From Colocasia esculenta (lineage: Eukaryota; Streptophyta; Magnoliopsida; Alismatales; Araceae): DNA of 64,000 nucleotides. The position numbers and the translations under genes were made by a program. Below are positions 52,945 through 64,000 of this stretch, in pieces. The notes beneath the pieces are model-generated. The model worked only from the letters and a program-made list of their open reading frames with translations. It ran no database searches and had not been told where the DNA came from. The stretch's first letter is position 1, and each line of letters starts with the position of its first letter. Location of the stretch: contig CM024758.1 in assembly GCA_014218235.1 (NCBI GenBank), forward strand, positions 98,059,698-98,123,697. The letters are read 5' to 3'.

Positions 52945-54618
52945 CACTTGCTGACCTCGAACGCAGTTTTAATAAATAAATGGAAAACCCAAACAGGTGT
53001 ACGAGCTAAAGTAGGTAAACGCCAAACTCGGGTCGCGCAGCCTGGCTCGCGACACCAGCAACCGACCCGGACAAACACACAGGTCTACCTCTCAGCCTCG
53101 CAGCCACGGACGAAAGGTCCAGCTGCCGCTCCACTAAACCAAACAACAAGTGTGGAGACCAACCAAACCATCACACCAGCGGGTCACACACCCCGCAGGC
53201 CCATGCTCGACACCTTTAGGGACTCCGGCCCAAGCTCCCTAAAGTGAGGCACTGGAAATAGGACTAGCTGGGGTCCAATACGTCTACTGGTGTCCGTCCC
53301 CCCAACTACGACCGCGCTACAAGCGACTAAACAACAAACTCTCACAAGTCGCTGTCCCTGTCGTCTTTCCCTCAGTCGGATGACAACTCTCCTCGAGAGC
53401 GAGGGTGTCCAGGAAGACGACAAGACCCTGACGGTACCACTGTACTGGGACAAACCCCGAGAACACCCACATGCTTGGATCACCTCGAAACCTAGGGCTC
53501 CCAACTGAAGAGGTAACCACGGAAGGCGTAACACTACCTGCCACGCACACGGAAACTCGTGCACGCTACACAAACCACGTGAACACACACGGGTTACTGA
53601 AACCAGTCACACACTCACAACCACGTGAGCCTGAAGCTCACCATGTGAACCGCACTCCCAAGGAGCACAACAAGTGCCGAAGCACCGCTAAACACTTCTA
53701 CACACATCGGTTAACCATGCCATGCATCGGTTAAACAGAAACGGATACATGCATTAACATTTACATGCAAGAAGTATCCCACGGCTGTGATCGCGACAGA
53801 GGTCCAGGTCACGTTCCGATAGCGACGCCCCGACATGTCACAACCAAGAGAGCAAACGGGACGTATCGTCCTGTCGCGATCTGATCGCAACAGGGGAAAC
53901 CGTCGCCTTCGCAGGCGAAAAACCCTAACCGGGTCCCCTTCGCCAGAAAACCCCAAAAATCTTGCCAAACATGATTTCCAGTCCATTTTTCATGCTCTTT
54001 GTGTTGTCCTCGCATGCTTTCTATGGTTCTTAAAGCTGGTAACACAACACACACCACACACCCACGAAATCCACGGAGAAAAGGGTAGAATCTCCCTACT
54101 TTGATGAAGAACATGAAAACGGGCGATAACCCGGTGTTTCTCCCACTCCACACGCGATCCTCACGGCGAGAACACGTCCAACCGAGGCCCACGAGCTCGA
54201 ATCGCCCAGAATCCCACGAGCAAAACCTCCCCTGGACGAGTAGAGCTTGTGAAAGCTCTGTTCTGCCAGGGTTTCTTAAAAACGCAGCTCGGTTGGGAAC
54301 GCGACGTATCGCTATGTCGCGACCAGGTCGCGACGCGGCTGCCTGTCGCGATCCACCTGCCGACGTCAGCACGCCCGTCCCGCACGCGACACGCGGCGCA
54401 CATGCAGACGACGAGCCAAAACAGTGGCAACCAGAACGCGACGTCCCCAGGTGTCGTGATGAGAACGCGACGCACCCCTCTGTCGCGTTCAAAACATGGG
54501 CCAACCAGCCAGCCCACAACACACCGGAAACCTGTGTAAGCACCTACTACACACAACATGGGCCACACACTGGCCACCACAACCGATATAAGACGATCCG
54601 AACAGTCGATATGCTACA
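52437..54618 (-). repeat. 5' LTR (element orientation) of element A
   Basis: 2182 bp, TGTAGCATAT to CCGTCACA on the minus strand. It contains a strong candidate splice donor GTAAGTAAG (intron start 52944 on the minus strand), also present in the other LTR near 46035. CG-rich palindromic words lie at 53785-53920 and 54297-54500. Confidence 0.93.
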
Positions 54619-54623
54619 GTAGG

Positions 54624-55325
54624 CGATGACTTTCTCCTTTTGCATCAATACACACCCTAGCCCAATTCCCGAGGCATCGGTGTAGATAGAGAAACCTTCT
54701 CCCTTTATTGGCAGAGCGAGAACATGTGCTGAGGTAAGGCAATCTTTAAGAGTTTGAAAACTTTTCTCACACTCTTTACTCCAGGAGTAGGGATTCTCCT
54801 TTCGTGTCAGATGCGTGAGAGGAACGGCAATCTTTGAGAAGTCCTTGATGAACTGCATGTAGTAGCCAGCCAGTCCTAAGAAGCTTCTGATTTCTGTGAC
54901 ATTGGTTGGTCTGTCCCAATTGAGTACAGCTTCGACTTTGGAGGGATCGACTGAGATGCCATCCTTTGAGATGACATGGCCCAAGAAGGACACTTCTTCG
55001 AGCCAGAATTCGCACTTGCTTAGCTTCGCGTACAGTTTGTTGTCTCGCAAGACTTGCAGTGTAATCTCCAGGTGTTCTTCATGCTCTTCTTTGGTTTTTG
55101 AATATATGAGGATGTCTTCGATGAAGACGACCACGAACTTGTCAAGGTATGGCCGATATATGTTGTTCATGAGTTGCATAAAGGCTGCAGGAGCATTGGT
55201 TAGACCAAAAGGCATAACGACGAATTCATAATGTCCATACCTGCTCCTGAAAGCCGTTTTGAAGATATCGTCATCCATGACCCTCATTGGTGATAGCCAG
55301 ATCCAAGATCGATCTTGGAGAAATA
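54624..55325 (-). pseudogene. pol: Element B reverse transcriptase (second half) and RNase H start
   Basis: YEFVVMPFGLTNAPAAFMQL, then FIEDILIYS, where the first catalytic Asp is Glu (55117-55119). GHVISKDGISVDPSKVEAVL, RSFLGLAGYYMQFI and IYTDASGIGLG follow. A frameshift near 55290-55320 separates it from the N-terminal RT part. The far end continues into the 142-bp duplication beyond element A. Confidence 0.9.
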
Positions 55326-55757
55326 TTAAGCTCTGGATATTTGGTCGAATAGTTCATCGACCCTGGGCAATGGGTATTTGTTCTTGATGGTGAGCTGATT
55401 GAGTTGACGATAGTCAATGCATAGTCTCATCGATCCATCTTTCTTCTTGACGAATAGCACAGGTGCTCCCCATGGGGAAGTACTCGGTCTGATGAACCCT
55501 TTCTCTAGCAGCTCCATCAGTTGCGCCTTTAGTTCCTTGAGCTCGGCAGGTGACATTCGGTATGGTTGACGCGATACCGGGGCGGCTCCAGGGATCAACT
55601 CAATGGCGAAGTTGACATCTCGTTCCGGGGGAATCCCTGGCAGATCTTCAGGAAACACATCGGGGAAATCCTGGACTATGTGGATGTCTTCTATCTTAGA
55701 ACCCTTCTTTTCAATTACTACGGCCGCGAGGAAAGCGATGCAACCTTTCCATATCAT
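55326..55757 (-). pseudogene. pol: Element B pre-RT and reverse transcriptase start
   Basis: HIVQDFPDVFPEDLPGIPPE, APVSRQPYRMSPAELKELK, GFIRPSTSPWGAPVLFV and LCIDYRQLNQLTIKNKYPLP, the standard N-terminal half of gypsy RT. It ends at a stop just before the expected KIDLRSGYHQ motif. Confidence 0.92.
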
Positions 55758-55766
55758 GTTGTGGGC

Positions 55767-56250
55767 TTATATGGCAAAGACTAGAGACATCCGTCTCTTA
55801 TGTCTAATCCCAGTGAATACCAATTTAGGAAAGTCACTAAAGGTAACCTTCCCTTTCTTACAGTCGACACTTGCCCCATATGTGGACAACCAGTCAGCTC
55901 CCAAAATTACATCATAGCCTTCCATGAGCATACACACCAGATTGGCTTTTAGGTTATGGTCTCCGATCATTACATCGACAGAGGGAAAGTATTTGTTCAA
56001 TTTCCTTTTCCCCTAGTGGCGTTGTGACAGAGAACTCACAACCCATGGATATAGGTTTTGCAGTTAGGGTATCAGCAAAGTTTTGAGATATAAAAGAATG
56101 AGTTGCTCCAGTATCAAATAAGACAAATGCTGATAGGGAGAAAACTTGTAGGGTACCTTCTACCACGCCACCGTCCGTAGCGGGTTCCTCATCATGCAGG
56201 GCTTGCAGTCTTCCCTGTTTCTTAGGCGCATTAGGGTGCCTCAGTTATGT
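55767..56250 (-). pseudogene. Element B protease and end of gag
   Basis: LFDTGATHSFISQNFADTL (protease active site, about 56100-56135) and ILGADWLSTYGASVDC, with a frameshift between the two parts near 55990. Upstream, HPNAPKKQGRLQALHDEEPA is the gag-protease linker; sequence similarity stops at about 56250. Confidence 0.88.
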
Positions 56251-57744
56251 CAGGCTTTCGTGGCTCAATTGTCTATCCAATCTATGGTTCTGGATGAGGT
56301 GATTGAGTAGCAGAGAGCTGATCCTAGGCTTCAGGAGATGGTGGGCAAGGCAGGCATTACTCGAGATGAGGGCGGTGTCATTAGGTTCCAGCACCGAGTT
56401 TATGTTCCCGATGTTGTGGATGTTCGTGAGCGAGTTCTAGCAGAAGCTCACAGGTCGAGGTTCTCCATTCATCCAGGCAACACCAAGATGTACCAGGATT
56501 TGAAGAGATCTTTCTGGTGGTCTGGCATGAAGAAGGATGTATCCGAGTTCGTCTCCAGGTGTTTAGTGTGCCAGCAGGTGAAGGCCCAGCGCCAGAGACC
56601 ATCGGGCCTTATGCAGAAGATGGAGATACCAGTATGGAAGTGGGAAGCAATCACTATGGATTTTGTGACGAGTTTTCCCAGGTCAGCCAAGGGCAATGAC
56701 TCGATTTGGGTGATTGTAGATCGTTTCTCCAAGACGGCGCATTTCTTACCTATGAAGAAGAAGCAATCCGTGGAGAGTTTTCTAGGCTGTATGTTGGCAG
56801 CATTGTCAGGTTGCATGGTGGTGTCGAAGTCCATTATCTCGGATAGAGACCCGCAGTTTACATCGAGGCTGTGGCAGGGTCTTCAAGATGCTTTGGGTTC
56901 TCAGCTAAAGCTTAGTTCGGCATTTCACCCTCAGACAGATGGCCAGTCCGAGAGGACGATCCAGACACTCGAGGATATGTTGAGAGCGTGCGTGCTTGAT
57001 TAGAAGGGTGATTGGGAGCGTCATCTACCTTTTGTGGAGTTTGCATACAACAATAGTTTTCATGCGAGCATCGGTATGGCTCCGTTCGAGGCTCTGTATG
57101 GGCGACCCTGTAGATCTCCTTTATGCTGGGAGGAGACAGGTGATAGGCAGTTAGTTGGTCCGGAGTTGGTGCAGGAAACTTCGGATAAGATTCGACTTAT
57201 CAGGCAGAGGTTGGTTGCGGTGCAGGATAGGCAGAAGAGCTATGCCGACAACAGGAGGAAGGATTTAGAGTTCGAGGTTGGTGAGCATGTATTTCTCAAG
57301 GTTTTGCCTACCCGAGGCATTATCAGGTTTGGCAGGCATAACAAGCTGAGTCCGAGATTTATTGGCCGTTTGAGATTCTCAGGCAGATGGGCAGCGTGGC
57401 ATATGAGCTAGCTTTACCCCTAGTGCTAGCTAGTGTTCACCCAGTCTTCCATGTGTCTATGCTCAGGAGATACGTGAGAGATCCGTCACATGTCATTAGT
57501 CACGAGCCAGTGGAGATTCAGCCAGACTTGTCGTATGTAGAGCAACCAGTAGCTATCCTAGACCGGAAGGTTCAGCACCTCAGGAACAAGAGTATTGCGT
57601 CTGTGAAGGTGTTATGGAGGAACTTCTCGCGGGAGGAGGCTACATGGAAGCTTGAGGACGCCATGAAGAAGAAGTATCCCCATTTGTTTGGTTAGTATTT
57701 TCGTTCTAACTTCGATGACGAAGTTTTCTTTTAGGGTGAGTGGG
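56251..57744 (+). pseudogene. pol: 3' fragment of a chromovirus: integrase and chromodomain-like tail
   Basis: Starts abruptly. Zinc finger AHRSRFSIHPGNTKMYQ and SRCLVCQQVKAQ; core MDFVTSFPRS, IISDRDPQFTSRLW and PQTDGQSERTIQTLEDM, so all three catalytic acids are encoded. A TAG (57001-57003) replaces a Trp codon. PFEALYGRPCRSPLC and EFEVGEHVFLKVLPTRGI follow; one base is missing near 57370; then VFHVSMLRRYVRDPS, VKVLWRNFSREEATWK and the stop at 57693-57695. It matches 13252-14209 of the chromovirus at 7822, and keeps the integrase zinc finger and first Asp that the 7822 element has lost. Confidence 0.92.
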
Positions 57745-57833
57745 TGTAAGGCCCTCGAATTTTGTTCACATTATGCATATTTAATTTTGTTCATATTATA
57801 AGTATTTATTTCTTATGTGTATATGTATATATA
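57745..57833 (+). repeat. Start of the LTR of the 56251 fragment
   Basis: TGTAAGGCCCTCGAATTTTG follows the fragment's PPT-like end, matching the LTR start at 14254. Only about 89 bp remain before another LTR-like block; it may resume at 62249. Confidence 0.75.
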
Positions 57834-60800
57834 TGCAACAACCCTCTTCATACCGGTACGATTATACCAATCCCCATCGGCATAAAGGGCGTCGTCACAG
57901 TGGGACATGTACCCAACACTAGTCGATAGTTGATATGTACTTGGATAGCAATAGAATACAACGGAATAAAATGAAGAACTCAACTGTAATCCATCACCAA
58001 CACACATTCCACAATCTAAATAGCGAACTAGAAAGACAATGTCCACATTAGTACAAGATAAAAGAACTACATCGTCCAAATATTGTCCATACAAAAATTC
58101 CTTTCATATTATGAGAAAAGAAAAGTACAACTAGTAGCGGCTCCACAAAATAGTCTTCAAAAGGCGATCCTCACTAAGCTTCCTTCTAGTACGCGATACC
58201 TGTCAACCTGTACGCCGAAGCAAGAGTGAGTCCAAAGACTCAGCAAGCAAACCAAGACTTAACTTAAACATGTCACACTCATTCTGAGCCATTAACATTA
58301 AAGAGATGCACACTATCATCAAATCACAAAGGTACACATGGTTCTTACTCTTAACTAGCAACACATATTATATTCACATGAGCATGCTTTAGTCTATCAT
58401 ATTTCTATTCTAAATCATGAGCATTACATCATACACATGTACATATTTCATACACCTAACATGTAGCATGGTTCGTCCACACATTCTTTTTCATTCCATA
58501 GATATCTCTATCACTAAACATAAATTTGAGCATAAGGGAAAAGAACAAGCTAGCATGATGACTACTTTCTTTTCACGTGCACTTTTGTATCTAATTAAAC
58601 AATTTACTTGCTGTTATAACATACTAAAATCACATGCACATAACTTCACATTTTTATAGCATGAATTGAAGGTTAAAACATGGTAAAACCATTTAGCAAC
58701 AATAAGCACTCAAGCATGAAACTTTATACTAATCGAGCATTTCAACTAGCATGGGATCCAAATATTATTCATGCATCTATCATGTACATAATCACACTTT
58801 GCTTGTTGTTCTTATATGCATTACATTCAATTACATGGATCTATAATTAGTCACATTTTATCTTATCCCTTCGACAAGTCTACATGTTCATATTTTGGTG
58901 TTGCATAAATAACATAGTTGTCTAAGTTTACTCACATACACCATTACATGATGAATTGTAATCTACATGTTATGATACTAAGCATGGCATTTCAATTTAG
59001 ATATTATCATATGGAAAACATAAACGTAGCATGCTAATAAACTAGTTCTCACATGCAAGCACACTCTCATTTGCATTAACTCTTCCTCACATCTCCTTTC
59101 ACAAAATTATCATATCATTTACTCTTGTTTTCGTTTATCACATATCACATCATTTGCACTTACCATGTGTCACATTCACATATCATTTCACTCTTTATTC
59201 ATATTTCATTGCTTAAACAAATTGTCATGACACATAGTCCTAACTACCAGTAGAGGACACTTAACAATATCTCATTCTCATAACTCATCGTATAACACAA
59301 CGCATAACACATAACACAACTCTTAATCACATACCCACCACCTAGGCAATACAGTGGTGAACCTTGTAACTGCGCAGACCGGGAGAAGCCCTCTCCACCC
59401 TATCCAGTGGTACTTGTCCACCTCCGGGATTTCCTAATGCCTTTAGGACGAACTTTTCTCACATAGAGTTTTACATAGGGACTTTTCTATGTACAACTCT
59501 CGAGGCCCCTAGGTAGCAGTGTCATTTTGGCCCAATTATTACACATTACTTCACTTTATCGTATTTTCACACATTATTCACATGTTTTACTTATTCTGTT
59601 GAATCATTTTATATGTTACATCCATAAATTCCACATGTCTCAGTTAACCCTAACATGGTACTACTGTTAACAGAAATCAAACATTCAGTACCTCACACTA
59701 ATCAGGTTGGAACATACATAATCACCATGTTCATATTAGCATGCGTTGAACACTCGTTTTCGCATGGAATTTCATAGAGCACTCTTCAGTTCCAAATAAC
59801 ATGAGAATTTAACCACAGACTAATTTCAGGTTTATGATCACACATGCAAATTTTCATATTTTCTGAATCATATTTCATTTACAGAAATTAAAACATTCAA
59901 TCTCATGCTATTCATAATTCAATTTAACATGGAACAATAACACAACATCAGGTTTAACAGTTCACAGCCCTGATTCCAACATGCACATCATTTCAGAAAT
60001 TTTCCCCCAGACTTAATGACAACACAACCTTTACTATAATTTTGCAAGCCTACGCATGGTTGCTATTTTTCCAAAACAGAAATTTACAGTAAATCATGGG
60101 AGCATGGGAAAAATTCAGTAATTGCAGGGCACAGACTGACCCATATACGCATGGTTTATAAAATTTAGGGCACCCAAATTTTCCACAGATCCTGGGAATA
60201 GTGGGTGAACATACATAGCCATATCTTCCACATGCATTCCAATAAGCTAATAAATTCTACTATCCACAAAGAAAATGCACAATAATTCTCCCACACACAC
60301 ACAATAACTAGTATGCATAATATATAGATTTACATTATATCCTCATTGCGAAAACACATCGAAAATAGTCATATACCAGGAAGAACAGCTCACTGTTCTG
60401 TCCTGAAGAACTTAACGGCAGTCTCTGGCCGTTCAAGGAGTTGACGGCAAGATCGCTGGACGCCGACTGGAGATCTTGGCGGCAAGAGGCCTTGACGCCA
60501 AGTTCCTGTCTGTGTAAGCGCAGACCGAGCTCCAAATACAGGGTGAAAAGGAGGATCCAGGACACGATAAAAACCCACAAAATTTCCTAGGACTTAGGGG
60601 ACATGCACAAGCTTAAGGTCTAGGTTACTTGCCTCTTATAAAATCTCCAAAGGGTGAAAATGGGTGATGAAGCTCTCCTTGGGCAGTCCCAAGAAGCCTC
60701 CAAAACTCCTTCACTCCGTCTTCTGTGGTGTTGTAGCTTCCAGTCCGAGGTTGGGGAAGCCTCCTCCTATTTCAAGCTAGCTTCTAGTCGTTGTAGATCG

Positions 60801-62248
60801 CCGGATGAAGCTCCAAATCGCCGGATCTGAGCTCTCAAAGCTCAGGTTTTCTCACAGGCTTAGGGTTTCTCTTCTTCTCCTTGCAAAGGTCAAGAGAGGG
60901 TTTTGGGGTTGCAAGAAGGGTTTGTTTATAGGAGAATGGGTTTGGGATAACCGGAGGGGTGATGGGATGGCCTGATAACCGTTGGGGACATCTCCCCAAT
61001 GGCTGGGCTTGCTTGCCCCCGGAATTTTGGGGTCTGCAACGCATGCAGGTCAGAGAGCTAGACGTCCACATCCATGACGGCTACATTAGGGTTGGCGTCC
61101 ATCAATATGGACGCTGACATCTCATGGACGTCCATCCATGTTGACGCCAAGACACTCTTCGGCCAGAACCATAAAAACATGCAGGAATCATGTTCAACTT
61201 ATACATATATACATACAATGTATGTAACATAGTATACACTATCACACCATGCATTCAAACCATATTTACCATATAATTATACACATGCATACATAAATAC
61301 AACTAGCTATCGTACGTAGATATCTACTTACGCGTACATGATGTTTTACATAAGCGTGACTCAACACGCGACAAAATAAAATGACAAGAATTGCGAGGGC
61401 TTCAAAATCATTAGGAGGCAATATGAATTAAGTTAGTTAGGAATATCTATTCAACAAATAGTTCTTGCATGTACACACTTGATTTGACACATATATATAT
61501 ATAGCATACACACACGGATGTATCATACTTACGTACATTATGCATGAAATAGATAGATATAACACGCGCACCGGTAATTAGATTAACTTGCACAACATTA
61601 CTTAAGTACTATATGCATGGAGTTCTTAATATACACAATATGCACAATTTCTAATTGCCTATTCTCACCTAAATATCATAAAAAATACTGCATGATTCAT
61701 GAGGAGTATAGAATTACAATATACACTACTAAATACACCTACCATACTTGCACTCTATATGTACATGCAATGTATAAGTACAATGTACACATTACTACAC
61801 CATGCAAATGAACAACGTTTACAACTAAATATACACATGCATACATAGTATACCAAGGTGTTACGTATGTAGAATTAGGTATACAATTATCACACGCATA
61901 AGATAACATACATACATACATACATACATAGGCACTTCATACACTCTCACACAATATCCATGAAATAGGTAGTATAGGATATTCTTCAATATTTAGATAG
62001 TACATGCATAATATTATTCAAGTATTCTAAGTCTGAGATTCTTAGTATTCATAATACACCTCGATTTAGCTAATTGCTCATCTCCACATGAATTATCATA
62101 TATATATATGATATTCATATATATATACGCATGCATATGCTCAAGAGAAATATAAAATTTATAGTAGGCACAATGAATTACACATGCTATGCACACAACA
62201 AGTGATATCCTCTCACCATAATAAAAAGAATAAAAATTCGGGGTGTCA
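57834..62248 (-). mobile_element. Solo LTR-like block of a diverged chromovirus family
   Basis: On the minus strand 57834 ends an LTR (ACCGGTATGAAGAGGGTTGT followed by TGCA) that parallels the solo LTR at 26154 in order. It has the conserved block (about 59215-59540), the candidate donor AG/GCAAGTAA (intron start 60632), a leader with CTATAAACAAACCC (about 60925-60940), and CG-rich words at 60410-60500 and 61060-61155. The usual LTR start is approximated at 61405 (GAAGCCCTCGCAATTC), but related AT-rich sequence continues to 62248, where TGACACCCCGAATTTTTATT would make a clean start. I found no clear TSD: both flanks are AT repeats. Which end is correct is uncertain. Confidence 0.65.
61150..62248 (-). 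repeat. Diverged tandem repeats at the start of the 57834-62248 LTR
   Basis: ATGTATGCATGTGTATAATT near 61295 and ATGTATGCATGTGTATATTT near 61840 each precede similar stretches (GCATGGTGTG / GCATGGTGTA, ACATTG.ATGTA). A further pair with GCAATTAG and TATTTCATG motifs occurs within 61520-62100. Spacing is roughly 430-550 bp. (GTAT)n occurs near 61910-61930. Confidence 0.55.
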
Positions 62249-63591
62249 TAATATATATATATATATATTTATTTATTTCCATGCATATAATATATTTATT
62301 TAAATATGCATAGTATTTAATTATTACTGTGCATATTTTATATGTAGGTTTATTTGATATTTCTGTGTTCTACCCAAAATCCCAGTTAACGTCAACATCC
62401 CTTGACGTTAACGGCAGGTTGACGGCAACATGTGTGCCGTTGAGTGTAAGGTCGAAGGATATAAATGTTCAGATCGATTGACGTTTACTTCCTGTTAACG
62501 ACACCAAAGTGGCTGTTTACTTCTCCGGCTGCGTTTGGGATTCCAGATCTGAAACGGTTGTGTTTTCCCCGGGACCTGATTAGGAAACCCATCCCAATGG
62601 TAGGAATCCTAATCCTAAGCGTACCCCGACTCTTAGTCCTATAAAACCTAGTGATTTCGGCCAGATTAAGACCTTTGGTTCGAAGGGAAAAAGCTAGGGT
62701 TTTGTTGTGAGAAAACCAGACTTTTGCAAGGCTTGATCCGGCGATTGAGTGGTCTTTCCGGCGATCTTCTGCGACGGGAAGGAGTTCCTGGTGTTGAAGG
62801 ATCTTCCCCGACACCGGATGGTCTTCTGTGCAGACGTGAAGACTAGATTTGGGGTTGCAAAATCTCACCTTCTTGTCTTGGCCGAGGAGGGCTTCTTCGA
62901 TAAATTAAACCTTTAGAGATTTATTTCCAGGCAAGTAATCAAGGGGTATCATCCTTAGACATGTCCCCTAGGGTTAGAGTATTTTTTCAGATTTTAATTC
63001 GTGTCCTGGAACCCCAATTCTTCTTTTTATTTGAGTTCGGTCTGCACTTTCTGCAGACAGGAGGTTGACGGCAACCTTGTTGCCGCCAAGTTCCTGAGTT
63101 GACGGCAGCATCCTGTGCCGTTAACCCATGTTGACGGCAAGGCCCTTGCCGCCAAGTTCATTAGGTTTTTCAGAACTGTGGTCTTGATCTCTTTGCTATG
63201 ATTTTCGAACTTCTGGTTGTCTGTTCATGCTGTAAAATTTGTGGTTGGTCAGGTATGGTCTTTAGGTCATATCATGAGGTTCTGTCGAATTTCTGAGCAT
63301 GATTTTATTTAATATAATTTCTGTCATAGTGAAATATGCATGAATTGACAGGGTTTAATCTGAAATAGATTTACTGCATGTTAATGTTTCATAGAATTTT
63401 CATGATCTTAGGGTTACTGTTTGCATATGTTAGAACTGTTAGAACCGACTGGTTTGCTGTATACCATGTTTAGGTGAATATTTTACTAAAGTGCATGGAA
63501 TCTGTTTAAATTGTTAAAAATAGTTTTACAGTTGCAAAAAACTAAAAAATTAGACATGTGACATATTACCGGTATAAAGATGGTCGTTACA
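62249..63591 (+). repeat. LTR-like block of a chromovirus (plus strand), possibly continuing 57745-57833
   Basis: Begins in (AT)n. It has two clusters of TTGACGGCAA/TTAACGGCA words (62395-62500 and 63060-63150), a TATA box (CCTATAAAACC, 62638-62648), a leader-like segment (AGCTAGGGTTTTG, GAGAAAACC), and the candidate donor CCAG/GCAAGTAA at 62931. It ends ACCGGTATAAAGATGGTCGT followed by TACA at 63591, like the 5' LTR end at 11115. No PBS follows, so the block is rearranged or truncated. Confidence 0.55.
62638..62648 (+). promoter_or_regulatory. TATA box of the 62249-63591 LTR
   Basis: CCTATAAAACC, about 290 bases upstream of the conserved splice donor. This predicts transcription start near 62670, with an exon of about 260 bases. 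The diverged family at 57834 has CTATAAAC in the same relative place. Confidence 0.6.
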
Positions 63592-64000
63592 GTTATAGTT
63601 GAGATTATATATTTGTGAATTGGTAAATTTACATTTTAAATTAAGTGGTTTAGTTTATGGATCCTATCATTCCTATGCATTGTGGATCTATAAATTTATG
63701 ATGGTTGTCCAAGTGTTCTTGTAGTGTGAATTAATAGATTGATCTAAGATTTTATGATTTGAAATTATAAATCTAGACATCCATATAATTTGTGCATATG
63801 AGTTGTTATATTTATCAAAATGTTATTGCAATATGGATTAATATATTTACATTTAAAGTTGTATGATTTGAATATGTGGATTTATTAATCATATTTTGTG
63901 GCAGATAAATACTTCCAAATTATTGATTTTAGATCCGATTCTATTTTTTATTTTTAGTTAAAAAACGAAATGGATGCAGAAACAAAAACACTCATTTTCA
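63592..64000. other. AT-rich DNA, nothing recognised
   Basis: No ORF, PBS or repeat family could be identified. Confidence 0.5.

Larger units (their letters stand above)
45531..54618 (-). mobile_element. Element A: full-length gypsy retrotransposon
   Basis: 9088 bp with TSD GTAGG (45526-45530 and 54619-54623). LTRs of 2038 and 2182 bp. Minus-strand order: LTR, PBS, gag, zinc knuckle, PR, RT, RH, IN, chromodomain-like tail, LTR. It contains all enzyme domains but with several stops and frameshifts. RT FIDD and RNase H acidic residues are present. It is the most complete gypsy element in the window. Confidence 0.95.
40508..56250 (-). mobile_element. Element B: truncated gypsy chromovirus with element A nested in its RNase H
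   Basis: Only one LTR (40508-43498, the 3' one in element orientation), then a PPT, integrase with chromodomain, RNase H, RT, protease and a gag-protease linker. It is cut at about 56250, where an unrelated plus-strand fragment starts. The remaining coding parts are on both sides of element A (45531-54618) and join across its TSD GTAGG. The PBS, 5' LTR and almost all of gag are missing. Lesions include stops, frameshifts, a 142-bp duplication and an altered RT active site, so it is old and dead. Confidence 0.9.

Noticed and set aside
57745..63591. A single intact element from 56251 to 63591
   Set aside because: The middle block is in the opposite orientation and has its own LTR end features; continuity of 57745-57833 with 62249 is only a possibility.

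Overview
The window is plant nuclear repeat DNA. Every recognisable coding stretch belongs to an LTR retrotransposon, and I found no convincing host gene, rRNA gene or tRNA gene. The evidence is LTRs bounded by TG..CA, 5-bp target-site duplications (TSDs), primer-binding sites (PBS) for plant initiator-Met and Asp tRNAs, polypurine tracts (PPT), and gag/PR/RT/RH/IN motifs of plant Ty1-copia (SIRE/Maximus type) and Ty3-gypsy (chromovirus and Athila/Tat types). The species cannot be named from sequence alone; a flowering plant with a large, retrotransposon-rich genome fits.

Layout, outermost first. (1) 1-38037 is a SIRE-type copia element. Its 5' LTR (807-2897) is preceded by the 3' end of a second SIRE (1-806), so two elements share one LTR in tandem. 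The element carries gag-pol and a long env-like third ORF (20113-23657). Three insertions interrupt it: a solo gypsy LTR (4775-7629, TSD tgtga), a full-length chromovirus (7822-17557, TSD ttatt), and a non-autonomous Athila/Tat-like element on the minus strand (24974-36953, TSD gaaac). The last has its own solo LTR insertion (26154-29449, TSD tatgt). Without the insertions the SIRE is about 12.6 kb.

(2) 38038-40507 holds a GC-rich block made of diverged repeats, a 359-bp minus-strand copia-like LTR with its PBS, microsatellites, a strong hairpin and AT-rich DNA.

(3) 40508-about 56250 is a truncated minus-strand gypsy chromovirus (element B). Element A (45531-54618, TSD gtagg), another full-length minus-strand gypsy element, is inserted in its RNase H region. 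(4) About 56251-57833 is the 3' part of a plus-strand chromovirus related to 7822-17557. It is followed by a minus-strand LTR-like block (57834-62248) and a plus-strand LTR-like block (62249-63591).

All the elements are mutated. The chromovirus at 7822 and the Athila-like element have nearly identical LTR pairs, so they moved recently, yet both lack reverse transcriptase. In each, the pol gene was deleted so that the flanking pieces remain in one reading frame.

The most interesting signal is gene-like splicing architecture. The chromovirus LTR holds a conserved AG/GCAAGT donor, an acceptor lies two bases before the gag ATG, and gag is interrupted by two phase-0 GT-AG intron-like segments of about 80 bp. 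Element A, of another family, shows a comparable donor and acceptor pair.
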